Assembly (NCBI RefSeq): GCF_963664965.1
Contig: NZ_OY761823.1
Coordinates: 2,056,001-2,120,000, forward strand
Length of the DNA: 64,000 nucleotides
DNA from: an uncultured Pseudodesulfovibrio sp.
GTDB lineage: Bacteria; Desulfobacterota; Desulfovibrionia; Desulfovibrionales; Desulfovibrionaceae
Direction: 5' to 3'
The notes under the pieces were generated by a model. It was not told the origin of the DNA. It was given only the letters and a program-made list of their open reading frames with translations, and did not search any database. The position numbers and the translations under genes were made by a program. Below are positions 49,049 through 58,242 of the stretch, one piece after another. Each line of letters starts with the position of its first letter. Position 1 is the first letter of the stretch.

Positions 49049-51577
49049 TTATTGTGGTGCCAGTTCATATCTGGTGGACGGTCCCTTGCCTGTCTTGACA
49101 AGCATGCCGCGTTTCACAAAGTCCTGAAGGTCGTAAATGGCCGTGCGGGTGGGTAAACTGTCTCCCACCTGTTCCTGATATTTCTTGCGGGTTATCGTGC
49201 CGGACTTGAGGATGGCGGGCCAAGCCGTCTTTTGCCGTTCATTCAGGGGAGGCTCGGAGCTTGCGCTCGGCTGGCGAGGGGCTTCGGCAGGCGCAGGGAT
49301 TTCGGCGTCCTGCTTGTCATCCTCAATCGCTGTATCTTTTGGCGTGATGTGTTCGGTTGCTTCCTGAGGAAGCGGGGAGTCATTGTCGAGCCGTATTTCT
49401 TCGGCCTGAATAATGTCGGTTTCGGCCATGACCGCGGCACGGGTGATGCAGTTGACGAGTTCGCGGACATTTCCGGGCCATTCGTGGGAAATGAGTTTGG
49501 ACAGTGCCCCCTTGCTGAGATCGATCGCGCCGCGTCCGGCCAGTTGTTCAGCCTGCATGAGGTAGTAGACGGAGAGCAGGGGAATGTTCTCGCGGTGTTC
49601 TCTCAGGGGCGGAGTCGTGATCGAAACGACTTTCAATCTGTAGTAGAGATCCTCACGGAATCGGTTTTCCTGAATCAGGGTCGGGAGATCGATGTTTGTT
49701 GCGGCAATGATTCTGACGTCAACGGACAATTCCGTATCACTGCCCAGGGGCTTGATCTTTCGTGATGCGATGGCTCTGAGCAGGGATTGCTGGACCTTGG
49801 GAGAGGCTGACTGGATTTCATCGAGAAAGAGCGTGCCGCCGCTGGCTTCATGAAAAGCGCCGTTTCGGTCAGCCTTGGCTTCGGAAAAAGCTCCTTTGAC
49901 ATGTCCGAACAGGGCATCCAGAAGCAGGTTTTCATCCAGTGCGCCACAGTTGATGGAAACGAATGGATTGGCGGAGCGGTTGCTGTGGTTGTGTATCGCT
50001 TCCGCTACCAGTTGCTTGCCTGTGCCGGTTTCGCCTGAAACGAGGACATCGACGTCGACCTGTGCGGCTTTCAGGATGTTCACCTTCATGTTTGAGATTG
50101 CCGGACCGAGGCCGATGATTTCCGGGATTCGGCTTAACTCCGTCTCGGCGAGGGTTTCCCGTTCCCGCTTGAGCGGAGCCCGTTCCCGTTTGTTGACATT
50201 GAGTATTGCTTCATCCTTGGCCTGAATTTCAACGACCTGCTCCTTGACGCGTCGGATGATGTTGTTGATCGCCGTCTGGAGTCGGGTGATGTCATATCCG
50301 CTGTAGGGAAGGTCGATTTCTTCCATGCTTTCAAGGGAACTGAGCTCGTTCACTTTGTCGGACAGGGCACGGATCGGTTTTGTGAGGATTCTGCCAAACA
50401 GGAATATGAGAAGCGAAATCAGAAGGATGGAGCTGATCGTCATGGTGAGCATGACATCGAGATTCTTGTATCCCGCAACGATGGGCAGCAGGCTTCTGTC
50501 CACAAAAACAACGCCGCCATAATAGGTCGGAGAAGCATTCGGATTGCTGCGGAATTTGACTGGTGCATAGCTGAAATAGAATGAATCGACTTCCGAATTG
50601 CTGGATTTGTCTTCGAAAATCTCGTCAAGGCCGTTTTTGCCGTTGCCGATGGCCTCAACCGCATTCCAGTATTCGATGTGTTTTTCATTGGGACGGAATG
50701 CGGATGGCTGTCCGGGTTTTCCGAGTGTTCCGCTGAAGTTTTCACGGGCAAGAAATGTAGCGAGTTCGCCGTTTTGCTCAGCCAAGGGACCTGATTGAAA
50801 CAGAATCCAGCCTTCGGGGTCGAGAAAGTAGCTGAAGCGGAGTTCATCGCTTCTGGGGAAGGCCCACAGCGGTGATTCGGTCGAGTTGTACCACGAAAGG
50901 ATATTGCGAAGCCGGGTCGCGTCAATGGAGAGAAAGAGAATGCCTGCCGGGGAAGTCTCGTCGCCGGGAAGGTAGGTATAAAAGCGAATGACCTGCGATT
51001 TCAGGTGGAGATTGGATTGTTGTTCCCTTGGCATGGGGTAAGTGATTTCCACGATTTCCGACGGAATGACCTGTCCCGCTTTCAGATTTCCGGTTTTCTC
51101 CAGTGCCAGAAACGGATTGGGGCTGATGGTTGCCTGTTCTGAGGAGGAAATCTGCCGGACGTTGCCATTGTCGTTGATCAGAAGGACCGGCGTGCCGCCA
51201 GTTGTCGGGATGTAGCAGAGTTCGAAGTAGCTGTTGGTGCCGGAGCGAAGTCTTTTTTCCAGTGCCGAGCGGAGGGTTTGAGCCTGCATCTTTTCCTGTG
51301 CGAAGAGCAGCAGGTCTGTCCGGCAGGTTTCAAGGTGCTGTTCCATCTCGTGGGATATTGCCAGTGTGTGCTGTTTGACCGAGCGTTCCAGCGCGATATC
51401 GATGAATTCCTCAGAGGCTTTGTAGGACGCATACCCTGTTGCCATGAGGATGATGACGATGGAGGGAAGGAGGGCAAGAAGCAGCCGTCCCCGGAGTCCC
51501 AGCCTGCGTATCAGATGAGAGAGAAAGCGGTGTGAACGGCTGATGAATGAGTGCGTCGTGTCGTGAGATGCTGCCAT
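49049..51577 (-). CDS. Membrane-bound sigma-54 interacting regulator with a non-canonical GAFTGA loop
   Basis: An 842-residue protein. It has an N-terminal membrane segment (about 30-50), a large extracytoplasmic sensor, a second membrane segment (about 370-395), a HAMP-like linker and a AAA+ domain with Walker A GETGTGKQ near 514 and Walker B GGTLFLDEI. The sigma-54 contact loop GAFTGA reads GAFSEA near 562. The C-terminus carries no Fis-type helix-turn-helix; instead residues about 780-840 (LNERQKTAWPAILKSGTIT, TRTAIYDLQDFVKRGML) look like a winged helix. It stands divergent from the kinase gene. What it senses is unknown. Confidence 0.85.
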   Translation of the reverse strand: MAASHDTTHSFISRSHRFLSHLIRRLGLRGRLLLALLPSIVIILMATGYASYKASEEFIDIALERSVKQHTLAISHEMEQHLETCRTDLLLFAQEKMQAQTLRSALEKRLRSGTNSYFELCYIPTTGGTPVLLINDNGNVRQISSSEQATISPNPFLALEKTGNLKAGQVIPSEIVEITYPMPREQQSNLHLKSQVIRFYTYLPGDETSPAGILFLSIDATRLRNILSWYNSTESPLWAFPRSDELRFSYFLDPEGWILFQSGPLAEQNGELATFLARENFSGTLGKPGQPSAFRPNEKHIEYWNAVEAIGNGKNGLDEIFEDKSSNSEVDSFYFSYAPVKFRSNPNASPTYYGGVVFVDRSLLPIVAGYKNLDVMLTMTISSILLISLLIFLFGRILTKPIRALSDKVNELSSLESMEEIDLPYSGYDITRLQTAINNIIRRVKEQVVEIQAKDEAILNVNKRERAPLKRERETLAETELSRIPEIIGLGPAISNMKVNILKAAQVDVDVLVSGETGTGKQLVAEAIHNHSNRSANPFVSINCGALDENLLLDALFGHVKGAFSEAKADRNGAFHEASGGTLFLDEIQSASPKVQQSLLRAIASRKIKPLGSDTELSVDVRIIAATNIDLPTLIQENRFREDLYYRLKVVSITTPPLREHRENIPLLSVYYLMQAEQLAGRGAIDLSKGALSKLISHEWPGNVRELVNCITRAAVMAETDIIQAEEIRLDNDSPLPQEATEHITPKDTAIEDDKQDAEIPAPAEAPRQPSASSEPPLNERQKTAWPAILKSGTITRKKYQEQVGDSLPTRTAIYDLQDFVKRGMLVKTGKGPSTRYELAPQ

Positions 51578-51672
51578 GTCGACCTCCGGAATGCGAACTT
51601 CTGCATGAAGGTTGGAATTCCCATTTCACTTTTCCCGTTATTCCCTGTTTGGCAGGTCTGTCAATATATAAT

Positions 51673-51688
51673 TGGCATAATGATTGCT
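51673..51688 (+). promoter_or_regulatory. Sigma-54 promoter of the Cache histidine kinase gene
   Basis: TGGCATAATGATTGCT: GG and GC ten bases apart, TGGCA and TTGCT cores. Predicted start near 51700, leader of about 100 bases to the ATG at 51803. Confidence 0.75.
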
Positions 51689-51802
51689 GATTGTAGGGGT
51701 GTTTGCTTGTATTTGTGATCGTTTGTTGCGTGAAATATGTAATTCATTGAATTAAAAGCGTAAAATTTTATAAAAAGTGGCAAAATCAGGCAAGAGGTCG
51801 GC

Positions 51803-53494
51803 ATGAGTGATGAGGTTGTTTTTTGTGGAGTCCGCAGGTCGTTGCTTGTTTCCATGATCGTGGTGCCAGCCCTTACGTTGTTGCTGGCTGCTGCTATCGG
51901 TTTGTATTCCTACTCAACCACGACTGAACGGCTGGCAGTGGGGGCCATTCAGCAGGTCGCTGTCGATCATGGGGATATGATCGACGGTTTTCTTGACGAA
52001 CGTCGGAGTGATCTCGAATCGTTTTTTGAAATGTTTTATCGTGAGATCGGTGACGGGAACGCTATGCAAACGGTGGCGGAGCGGATGTTCTGGGCCGCTG
52101 GTGGCGTGTTCAAGGATCTGGGGATTATCGCCCCTGACGGGATACAGGCCGCGTATGTCGGGGAATTCGCCCTTGCGGGGAAAGAGTATGGCGAAGCGCC
52201 GTGGTATCGGGAAACGCTCAAGAACGGATACTATGTCAGTGATGTTTTTCTTGGATATCGGAATGTTCCGCATTTTGTCGTTGCGGTCACCCGGCGTATC
52301 GGCGAGAAGATGTGGGTGCTGCGCGCCACGATCAATTCCCAGGTGTTCAGGCAGTTGGTCGAGAAGGTCAGCATCGGTGATACCGGTGAGGCATATATCC
52401 TTGACCGCAACGGTTTTTTTCAGACGGTGCGCCGATCCGGTGGAGAACTGCTCGAAAGGGATGAGTATGAATACCCGGCCCAGACGAACAGCATCATGAC
52501 ATTCATGGGCACGGAAGACGGTGTGGATTATCTTTTCGCATCGGCGCTGCTCAATGACGGCAAATGGCGTCTCATCGTCAGGCAGAAAAGGAGCGACGCC
52601 TTTCATTCCGCCATCATGGCTGGGTATGTCGTATTGCTTATCCTGCTTTGCGGTGGTGGCGGGATCGTCGGACTGGCGTTCATGCTGAGCCGTCGTGTCG
52701 CCGAAGCGCTGCGCCGAAAGACAGAGGCGGTTTGCTCGCTTGAGAATCAACTGCTTCAAGCGGCTCGTCTGGCTGAACTCGGCGAGATGTCGGCTGGCTT
52801 TGCTCATGAAATCAATAATCCTCTTCAGATCATGAAGACGGATTTGGCGTTGCTGGATATGACGCTCAAGGACTTGATGGACAAGGGCGCTGACTCCGCA
52901 TTGTGTGCGGAACTGACGGAAATAGCCGATCAGTTTGAGGTTCAGATTGGGCGGTGTGCGGCCATTACCCGTGAAATCCTTCGGTTCGGGCGTCAGGACG
53001 CACCTCAGTTGCAGCGCGTTGATCTTGTCTCCTACCTGCCAAAGGTGGGAGCGATGGTTGAAAAAAAGGCGGCGGTCAACGGTGTTTCATTGCATTGCGA
53101 GGTGGATGAAACGGTGCCTGTCATCGAAGCGGACCCCGGACAGTTGCAGCAGGTCATGATCAACCTGCTGAACAACGCCATCCATGCCGTTCAGGAAAAA
53201 CACGGTGCCAGCGGCGGCGAGGTCAATATCGCGGCGGGGCGGGATGACAAAAACAACGCGGTCATTCGCGTATCAGACAATGGCCGCGGAATCAGCTCGG
53301 ATATTCTCGATAAGATATTCCTGCCGTTTTTCACGACTAAGGCCCCCGGACAGGGAACAGGCATGGGGCTTGCCGTCTGCCACAGCATCATTGATTCCCT
53401 TGGCGGTGAACTGCGTGTTCAGAGTGACCGCGGGGTCGGCACCGTGTTTACCATCACGGTGCCGGAAATCAAGGCCCCCAATGGGGAAGCGTGA
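51803..53494 (+). CDS. Cache-domain sensor histidine kinase
   Basis: A 563-residue kinase: membrane segment near 13-37, extracytoplasmic Cache-like sensor (about 40-270, including [20 protein letters not shown] and [13 protein letters not shown]), second membrane segment about 275-300. The HisKA domain has H335 in FAHEINNP. The ATPase domain has [18 protein letters not shown] and [12 protein letters not shown]. It belongs to the NtrB/DctB-like class. It is behind a sigma-54 promoter and has no response regulator next to it; the receivers at 56854, 57311 and 60990 are candidates. Confidence 0.9.
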   Translation: MSDEVVFCGVRRSLLVSMIVVPALTLLLAAAIGLYSYSTTTERLAVGAIQQVAVDHGDMIDGFLDERRSDLESFFEMFYREIGDGNAMQTVAERMFWAAGGVFKDLGIIAPDGIQAAYVGEFALAGKEYGEAPWYRETLKNGYYVSDVFLGYRNVPHFVVAVTRRIGEKMWVLRATINSQVFRQLVEKVSIGDTGEAYILDRNGFFQTVRRSGGELLERDEYEYPAQTNSIMTFMGTEDGVDYLFASALLNDGKWRLIVRQKRSDAFHSAIMAGYVVLLILLCGGGGIVGLAFMLSRRVAEALRRKTEAVCSLENQLLQAARLAELGEMSAGFAHEINNPLQIMKTDLALLDMTLKDLMDKGADSALCAELTEIADQFEVQIGRCAAITREILRFGRQDAPQLQRVDLVSYLPKVGAMVEKKAAVNGVSLHCEVDETVPVIEADPGQLQQVMINLLNNAIHAVQEKHGASGGEVNIAAGRDDKNNAVIRVSDNGRGISSDILDKIFLPFFTTKAPGQGTGMGLAVCHSIIDSLGGELRVQSDRGVGTVFTITVPEIKAPNGEA

Positions 53495-53510
53495 TGTCGC
53501 GTGTTTGAGG

Positions 53511-56500
53511 TCAGTTCAAATCCCTGGCCTTTGCCTGCGCTGCCACTTTCTGGATTTCCTTCAGGTATTCCTTGTAGCGCAACAGGTAGAAAGCGAGTGC
53601 TTTTGCGAAATTTCGCCCCACCAGTCCGTTGACGAAGAGATGGGAGATATCCTTTTCCCTCGTCAATATCTGCTGTGAGGCCAGAAAGACTTCCATCTCG
53701 TCGTCCGTCATGTCCTCCATGGCCTGACGGAGAGCGTCACCGGCCCGGGGCTTGTAGGCCCTGATGTAGAGCATGTCCAAGGCGTTGGCGATAACTTCGG
53801 GAGCATGGTTTGCCGTGGCCTCGTTCGACATGGCGAGGAATTCGGCTGGCTCGTTCATCGTCTTTAGCATGTCTTTCGTGGGAAACTCTATTTCGAGCCG
53901 CGAGAAAAGCGCGAATATCTGCTTGAGCTTTTCGGAGTAATCCCATTGTCTCATGGCGATATTGTGGCTTCTGTCCGCCAGACCTTCGATGATACCGGCG
54001 ACACAATCCGAAGCGAATTTGGAGATGACAGCGGCCCAGAGTTGCAGGACACCTGCCACGTCCGGCGCACCGGCAGCGTGCAGGGCCACCCCGACGCCGA
54101 AGTTGAAGAGCATGGCGACCGGAATGGAGAGGATACTCCTGAAGAAATTGCCCAGAGCCGCCTGATGCGGCAAGCCTCTGATGAGGTTGTGGCTCGATAT
54201 GTATATCCCGTTCGTCAGCGCCATGATGGAATAGAGCAGGACCGGGTTCGTGGCAGTCGTGATGCCGAACCCCTTGTCGAGCAGCATGGATTTACACAGC
54301 CAGTCGAGCAGGGGGACCGAAAACCCCGTGTATAGCAGCGAATCCGATATTCGTTCCCAGTCGATGTAGTCATTCCAGCCCAGATACGGTGAACGCCGGA
54401 AGCCGCCGCCTCCGAGAACGGATTGGATTACGTTTCTGAGAGCCGTGATGGTGAACCAGATGACGCCACCGAAATAGGCGAGGAGCCACCAGTCTTTTGT
54501 GAGTGAAAAAGTCAGGAATGCCGGGATGAAGCCGATGATGACCTTGGATAGGTTTTTCAGCGTGCTGTTCAATCGGTCCAGAGAAGGGCGTTCCTCTTTT
54601 TTCTTTTTTGCGGGATCAAGGCTCAAGCCGTTGTCGTTGTCACTTTGCCCGCCAAGCGTCATGACGTTGCCGCAACTTTCATCTTCCACGGTATAGCCGT
54701 CGATGTGCCATCGCTGTTTTCGGGGGCAGGTCAAGGAACGGATACCGGGAATCCGGCAGGCGGCTTGCGTGATTTTCGAAACGATTCCCTTTTTGCGGGA
54801 CGGCGGAGTGAATTCTATGGATTCGGTTGTTTCGCAGTAAACCGGGACGCAGCCATGGGACTCGCGCCTGCGGATTTCCATTCGAGTCTTGAGAGGAAGC
54901 GTATCGCGAACGGCAAACCCCATTCCGTGTGTTCTGGTGGAGCCGCCTGTCGATCCACTGCCGATCTTGGTCCTGATCGTTACCCGCTTGTAGTAGTCGA
55001 GCAACGTGCTGAAATCGGCAAGAATCGTTTTCAGCTTGCCGGATTGTTCTTCCGTGTCGGGCGATTCGGATTCCTTGAGTTGCGCGACACAGTTGAAGAT
55101 GATTCGCTTGAGCGTGACAGCGTTTTGCTCGTTTATTGCCTTTTGCAGGAGACAGAAAGGCTTGCGCTGCACGATCTGGTAATCCGAAATATTCTTTATG
55201 TTGAAAAGTTCGAAATGCGTGATTCTGCCTTTGCAGTCATACAGAAGTTCTATGGCGTCTTTCAGTTCGAGGTCGAAAAGAATGAGTGTCAGGTGGCTTG
55301 AGCGGCACGCTCGGCGTAACTGGGCCGTCAGTTTTTCCGGAGACAGGGTGAGAAGCGTTGGCTCATCTGCATCGGAGGACGGGGCGTCCGGGTTGGGGAT
55401 ATCCCTGTTTTCCTCGGGAACGAGATAGCGTGCGATAATGGTGTCTGCATCCAGTGAATTCAGGGATTCCAGTTGCAGCAGAATCGCGGCCTGACTATCA
55501 TAGTCGGCGTTTGCATACTCTTTTTTGAGCGTGGCGACGCGATCCGCGAAGATCGGCAGCGCGATTTCATGAATATGCCTGCCGAGATGGAAAATGGACG
55601 GCTGGCCTGTGCCGATTGTGCGGGCCACGTCGTCGTAATGAATTTCGGGAAGGCAGATGCCGAATTCCTTGGCAATGGAAGAACGGTGTGTGTCGTTGAA
55701 TGCCTGTGTAACGGCTTGGACGTACCGGGTTCGATAGGCCTGAACCTCGCGCCCGAGCGTCATGAGTTCCCGTACCCGTTCCTGTCCGAAAAAGCCGCAG
55801 ATGTCGGATTCTTCCTGCAAGTCCTTCGGGTCCCAGACTATTTTGACGAATCTGTCGCCGAATCTGGCCTTGTACTCAATCCCTATCCTGACTGAAATGC
55901 CCAGAATTCTGGCCGAGGCAAACAGTTCTTTTGCCACATCCGGTTCCATGAAGTCGTAATAGACGACCGTCAGGTGCCTGATGCCCTTGACCCACGCATC
56001 CATGATGAGGTGCGTGGCCGATTTCCGGCCTTTGCTGTTTGCGTCGTGAACCCTGTCGTCAAAGGTCACCTGATTCCATGCTTCCGGCATTTCGAGCAGA
56101 TGATACTTTTTCAACTGCTTACGGAGGAAACTGGTTTTTCCCAGTGCGGCTGTGCGGAAATCATGGGCCAACCCCAGTTGCCGCTGTGTATTTCCTTTTG
56201 CCCGGATCAGTTCCTTGCCGATCTGGATGAGCACGCGTGCCCGGTTTTTCCGCATGCTGCCGCGTGCTGCCGCATGGGTTTCATCACGCAGAGCTGTGAG
56301 CGCCTTGATTCGGTCAGAGGCCTGATCGGATTCAAGGGAACTGAGCAGGTGCATGATTGCGTAGGCGATGCGAATGCCGGGTTCGGCTGCGAGTTCCTTG
56401 ATGCCGTGCGGCCTGAGATATGGAGCCAGAATTGTTTTGAACTGGGCGTGGTCCACCTCTCGCTGCGAGAGATCATTCAGGATTTCAAGAAGCTTGTAGT

Positions 56501-56534
56501 CGTTTTTGTCGTAATAGAGAGGGCGTAGCGGCAA
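53511..56534 (-). CDS. Large membrane protein of unknown function (1007 residues)
   Basis: The N-terminal 600 residues look soluble. The segment HLTVVYYDFMEPDVAKELFA and SVRIGIEYKARFGDRFVKIVW near 190-235 resemble a Rossmann or PLD-like strand-helix pattern, but no HKD motif is present. A central basic and cysteine-containing region lies near 560-610. Residues about 670-880 hold roughly six hydrophobic segments. The C-terminal 120 residues are helical. I do not recognise the family. It is convergent with the kinase gene, 16 bases apart, with no room for a terminator. Confidence 0.75.
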   Translation of the reverse strand: MPLRPLYYDKNDYKLLEILNDLSQREVDHAQFKTILAPYLRPHGIKELAAEPGIRIAYAIMHLLSSLESDQASDRIKALTALRDETHAAARGSMRKNRARVLIQIGKELIRAKGNTQRQLGLAHDFRTAALGKTSFLRKQLKKYHLLEMPEAWNQVTFDDRVHDANSKGRKSATHLIMDAWVKGIRHLTVVYYDFMEPDVAKELFASARILGISVRIGIEYKARFGDRFVKIVWDPKDLQEESDICGFFGQERVRELMTLGREVQAYRTRYVQAVTQAFNDTHRSSIAKEFGICLPEIHYDDVARTIGTGQPSIFHLGRHIHEIALPIFADRVATLKKEYANADYDSQAAILLQLESLNSLDADTIIARYLVPEENRDIPNPDAPSSDADEPTLLTLSPEKLTAQLRRACRSSHLTLILFDLELKDAIELLYDCKGRITHFELFNIKNISDYQIVQRKPFCLLQKAINEQNAVTLKRIIFNCVAQLKESESPDTEEQSGKLKTILADFSTLLDYYKRVTIRTKIGSGSTGGSTRTHGMGFAVRDTLPLKTRMEIRRRESHGCVPVYCETTESIEFTPPSRKKGIVSKITQAACRIPGIRSLTCPRKQRWHIDGYTVEDESCGNVMTLGGQSDNDNGLSLDPAKKKKEERPSLDRLNSTLKNLSKVIIGFIPAFLTFSLTKDWWLLAYFGGVIWFTITALRNVIQSVLGGGGFRRSPYLGWNDYIDWERISDSLLYTGFSVPLLDWLCKSMLLDKGFGITTATNPVLLYSIMALTNGIYISSHNLIRGLPHQAALGNFFRSILSIPVAMLFNFGVGVALHAAGAPDVAGVLQLWAAVISKFASDCVAGIIEGLADRSHNIAMRQWDYSEKLKQIFALFSRLEIEFPTKDMLKTMNEPAEFLAMSNEATANHAPEVIANALDMLYIRAYKPRAGDALRQAMEDMTDDEMEVFLASQQILTREKDISHLFVNGLVGRNFAKALAFYLLRYKEYLKEIQKVAAQAKARDLN

Positions 56535-56769
56535 TGTGAATCTCCGGGGCTTGATTGTAGAATATTGCTATTCTGCTTTGCAGTAACCATGCCTTGCCTG
56601 AGGCGGGTTACTTGCCTGTCTAATCATTATGAAGCCGAGTGCCTTTGGGCAAGCGGTTTTTTGTCGTTTTTATCTTTGCTTCATCTCTTTGTCTTTTTTC
56701 AGTCTCACCATCTCTTTTCTATCTGGCAAGCTTGGTTTTGCGAGTTTTTTGCAATTAAATATCAAATAA

Positions 56770-56782
56770 AATCAAACAGTTA
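56770..56782 (+). promoter_or_regulatory. IHF-like site
   Basis: AATCAAACAGTTA matches WATCAANNNNTTR exactly and lies five bases upstream of the -24 element. IHF usually binds farther upstream, so it may be chance in AT-rich DNA. Confidence 0.35.
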
Positions 56783-56786
56783 AGAC

Positions 56787-56802
56787 TGGCACGCGGGTTG
56801 CT
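56787..56802 (+). promoter_or_regulatory. Strong sigma-54 promoter of the signalling operon
   Basis: TGGCACGCGGGTTGCT matches the consensus TGGCACG-N4-TTGCW fully. Start predicted near 56813, giving a leader of about 40 bases to the ATG at 56854. Confidence 0.9.
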
Positions 56803-56853
56803 ATGTGAGAAGCGTTTACGAATGCATAAGTGAATAAAACGTACGGTGGCACC

Positions 56854-57309
56854 ATGGAAAAAATGAAAATTTTACTCGTGGATGACGAAGAGCGCCTGCT
56901 CAGCACGACAAGGAAGCTCTTCGAGAAAATTGGGATTGAAGCGCTGACTGCCTCCTCCGGCAGAGAGGCTCTTTCGATATTGAAGGAAAGGGAAGTGAAT
57001 GTCGTTTTTCTCGACATCAAGATGCCGGGAATGGACGGCATGGAAACACTGCAACACATCAAGAAAGACTACCCGCTGATCGAGGTCGTCATTCTTACCG
57101 GACACGCGACCATGGAGACGGCGGTCGAGGGACTCAAGCTTGGTGCGTTGGACTATCTCATCAAGCCCGTGAGCATGAAGAATTTTCTGCAAAAGGCGGA
57201 AGAAGCCTTTGAGAAGGTCGTGCGTCAGAAACAAAAGATTCACTCCGCCCGGATGGCTGAAGCGGCTGAAGGGACGGAGGGAACGGCGATAGATACTCAA
57301 GGAGGTTGA
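56854..57309 (+). CDS. Single-domain response regulator
   Basis: A 151-residue receiver: acidic pair DDE at 10-12, phospho-acceptor D54 in VFLDIKMPG, T-loop LTGHA and lysine in YLIKPVS. A short alanine/glutamate-rich tail follows. No output domain. Start at ATG 56854; a GTG eight codons upstream is less likely. It precedes the next regulator gene by one base. Confidence 0.88.
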   Translation: MEKMKILLVDDEERLLSTTRKLFEKIGIEALTASSGREALSILKEREVNVVFLDIKMPGMDGMETLQHIKKDYPLIEVVILTGHATMETAVEGLKLGALDYLIKPVSMKNFLQKAEEAFEKVVRQKQKIHSARMAEAAEGTEGTAIDTQGG

Positions 57310-57310
57310 A

Positions 57311-58210
57311 ATGGCTAAAATCAAGGTCCTCATGGTTGATGATGAGGAACGTTTCCGAACTACTACGGCGAAAATTCTGGCTCGCAAGGGATTTGAGACA
57401 ATCCTGGCGGAAAGCGGAGAAGAAGCGTTGGAAAAAATGGATGAAGGCCCGGATGTCGTTATCCTCGACGTGAAAATGGGAGGAATGGACGGGCACGCCA
57501 CCCTGAAACTCATCAAGGAGAAAACACCTGATGTCCCGGTCATCATGCTGACCGGTCACGGCGATGTTCCGGGTGCCCAGAAAGCTTATGAAACCGGTGC
57601 GTTCGATTATCTTGCAAAACCCTGCGACGTGGACCTGCTGGGGACCAAGATTCAGGATGCCCATCAGTATGCCACCAAAGTGGCCTACATTGAAAAGAAG
57701 GCCGGGGACATCATGATTCCCCTGGACAATTACACCCAGATATCCATCGACAGCACTGTACGGGATGCGATCCTCGCCCTTGAAAAGACCATGCGCGAGT
57801 TTTTGGCTACCGACAGGTTGATGGACACCGGGCACCGGTCCGTTGTCGTGACAGATTCTTCCGGTTCCGTCGTCGGTATGTTGAGTCCTCTCGATCTTAT
57901 TGACGCGGTCCGTCCCGAATACCTTTCGGCTCCAAAACCTTCCATGGCTGACAGTCTGCAATACTCGGCCATGTTCTGGCACGGGCTATTCACCTCTCGC
58001 GTGAAAGAGATAATGGGCAGATCCGTTCGGGATTTCATGTCCGACACCCTGCCGAAAATCGATGCTGAAACCAACCTCATGGAAGTCGCCAACATGATGG
58101 TGACGGGGCCGGCCCGCCGCATGCTGGTGCAGTCCGGCGGAGCGAATGTCGGCATCGTTCGTGAGCAGGAACTTTTCTATGAGATCGCAAAAATAATCTC
58201 GTCCAGCTAA
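57311..58210 (+). CDS. Response regulator with CBS-domain output
   Basis: A 299-residue protein. Receiver residues 1-120 have DDE 10-12, D53 in ILDVKMGG and LTGHG, YLAKPCD. Two CBS domains follow (about 130-210, including VRDAILALEKTMREF and SVVVTDSSGSVVGMLSPLDLIDAV, and about 230-298 with RDFMSDTLPKIDAETNLMEVANMM). CBS pairs usually bind adenine nucleotides, so it may combine phosphorylation and energy-state input. It is upstream of the transporter gene. Confidence 0.88.
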   Translation: MAKIKVLMVDDEERFRTTTAKILARKGFETILAESGEEALEKMDEGPDVVILDVKMGGMDGHATLKLIKEKTPDVPVIMLTGHGDVPGAQKAYETGAFDYLAKPCDVDLLGTKIQDAHQYATKVAYIEKKAGDIMIPLDNYTQISIDSTVRDAILALEKTMREFLATDRLMDTGHRSVVVTDSSGSVVGMLSPLDLIDAVRPEYLSAPKPSMADSLQYSAMFWHGLFTSRVKEIMGRSVRDFMSDTLPKIDAETNLMEVANMMVTGPARRMLVQSGGANVGIVREQELFYEIAKIISSS

Positions 58211-58242
58211 AGCGGCGAAATTTCAACATATAGAGGTTACAC

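Larger units (their letters stand above)
56535..56853. other. Divergent regulatory region before the signalling operon
   Basis: The 319 bases are AT-rich in the second half. They hold the start region of the minus-strand 1007-residue gene, an IHF-like site (56770-56782) and a strong sigma-54 promoter (56787-56802). An activator site should lie in 56560-56760, but I see no clear dyad there. Confidence 0.6.
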
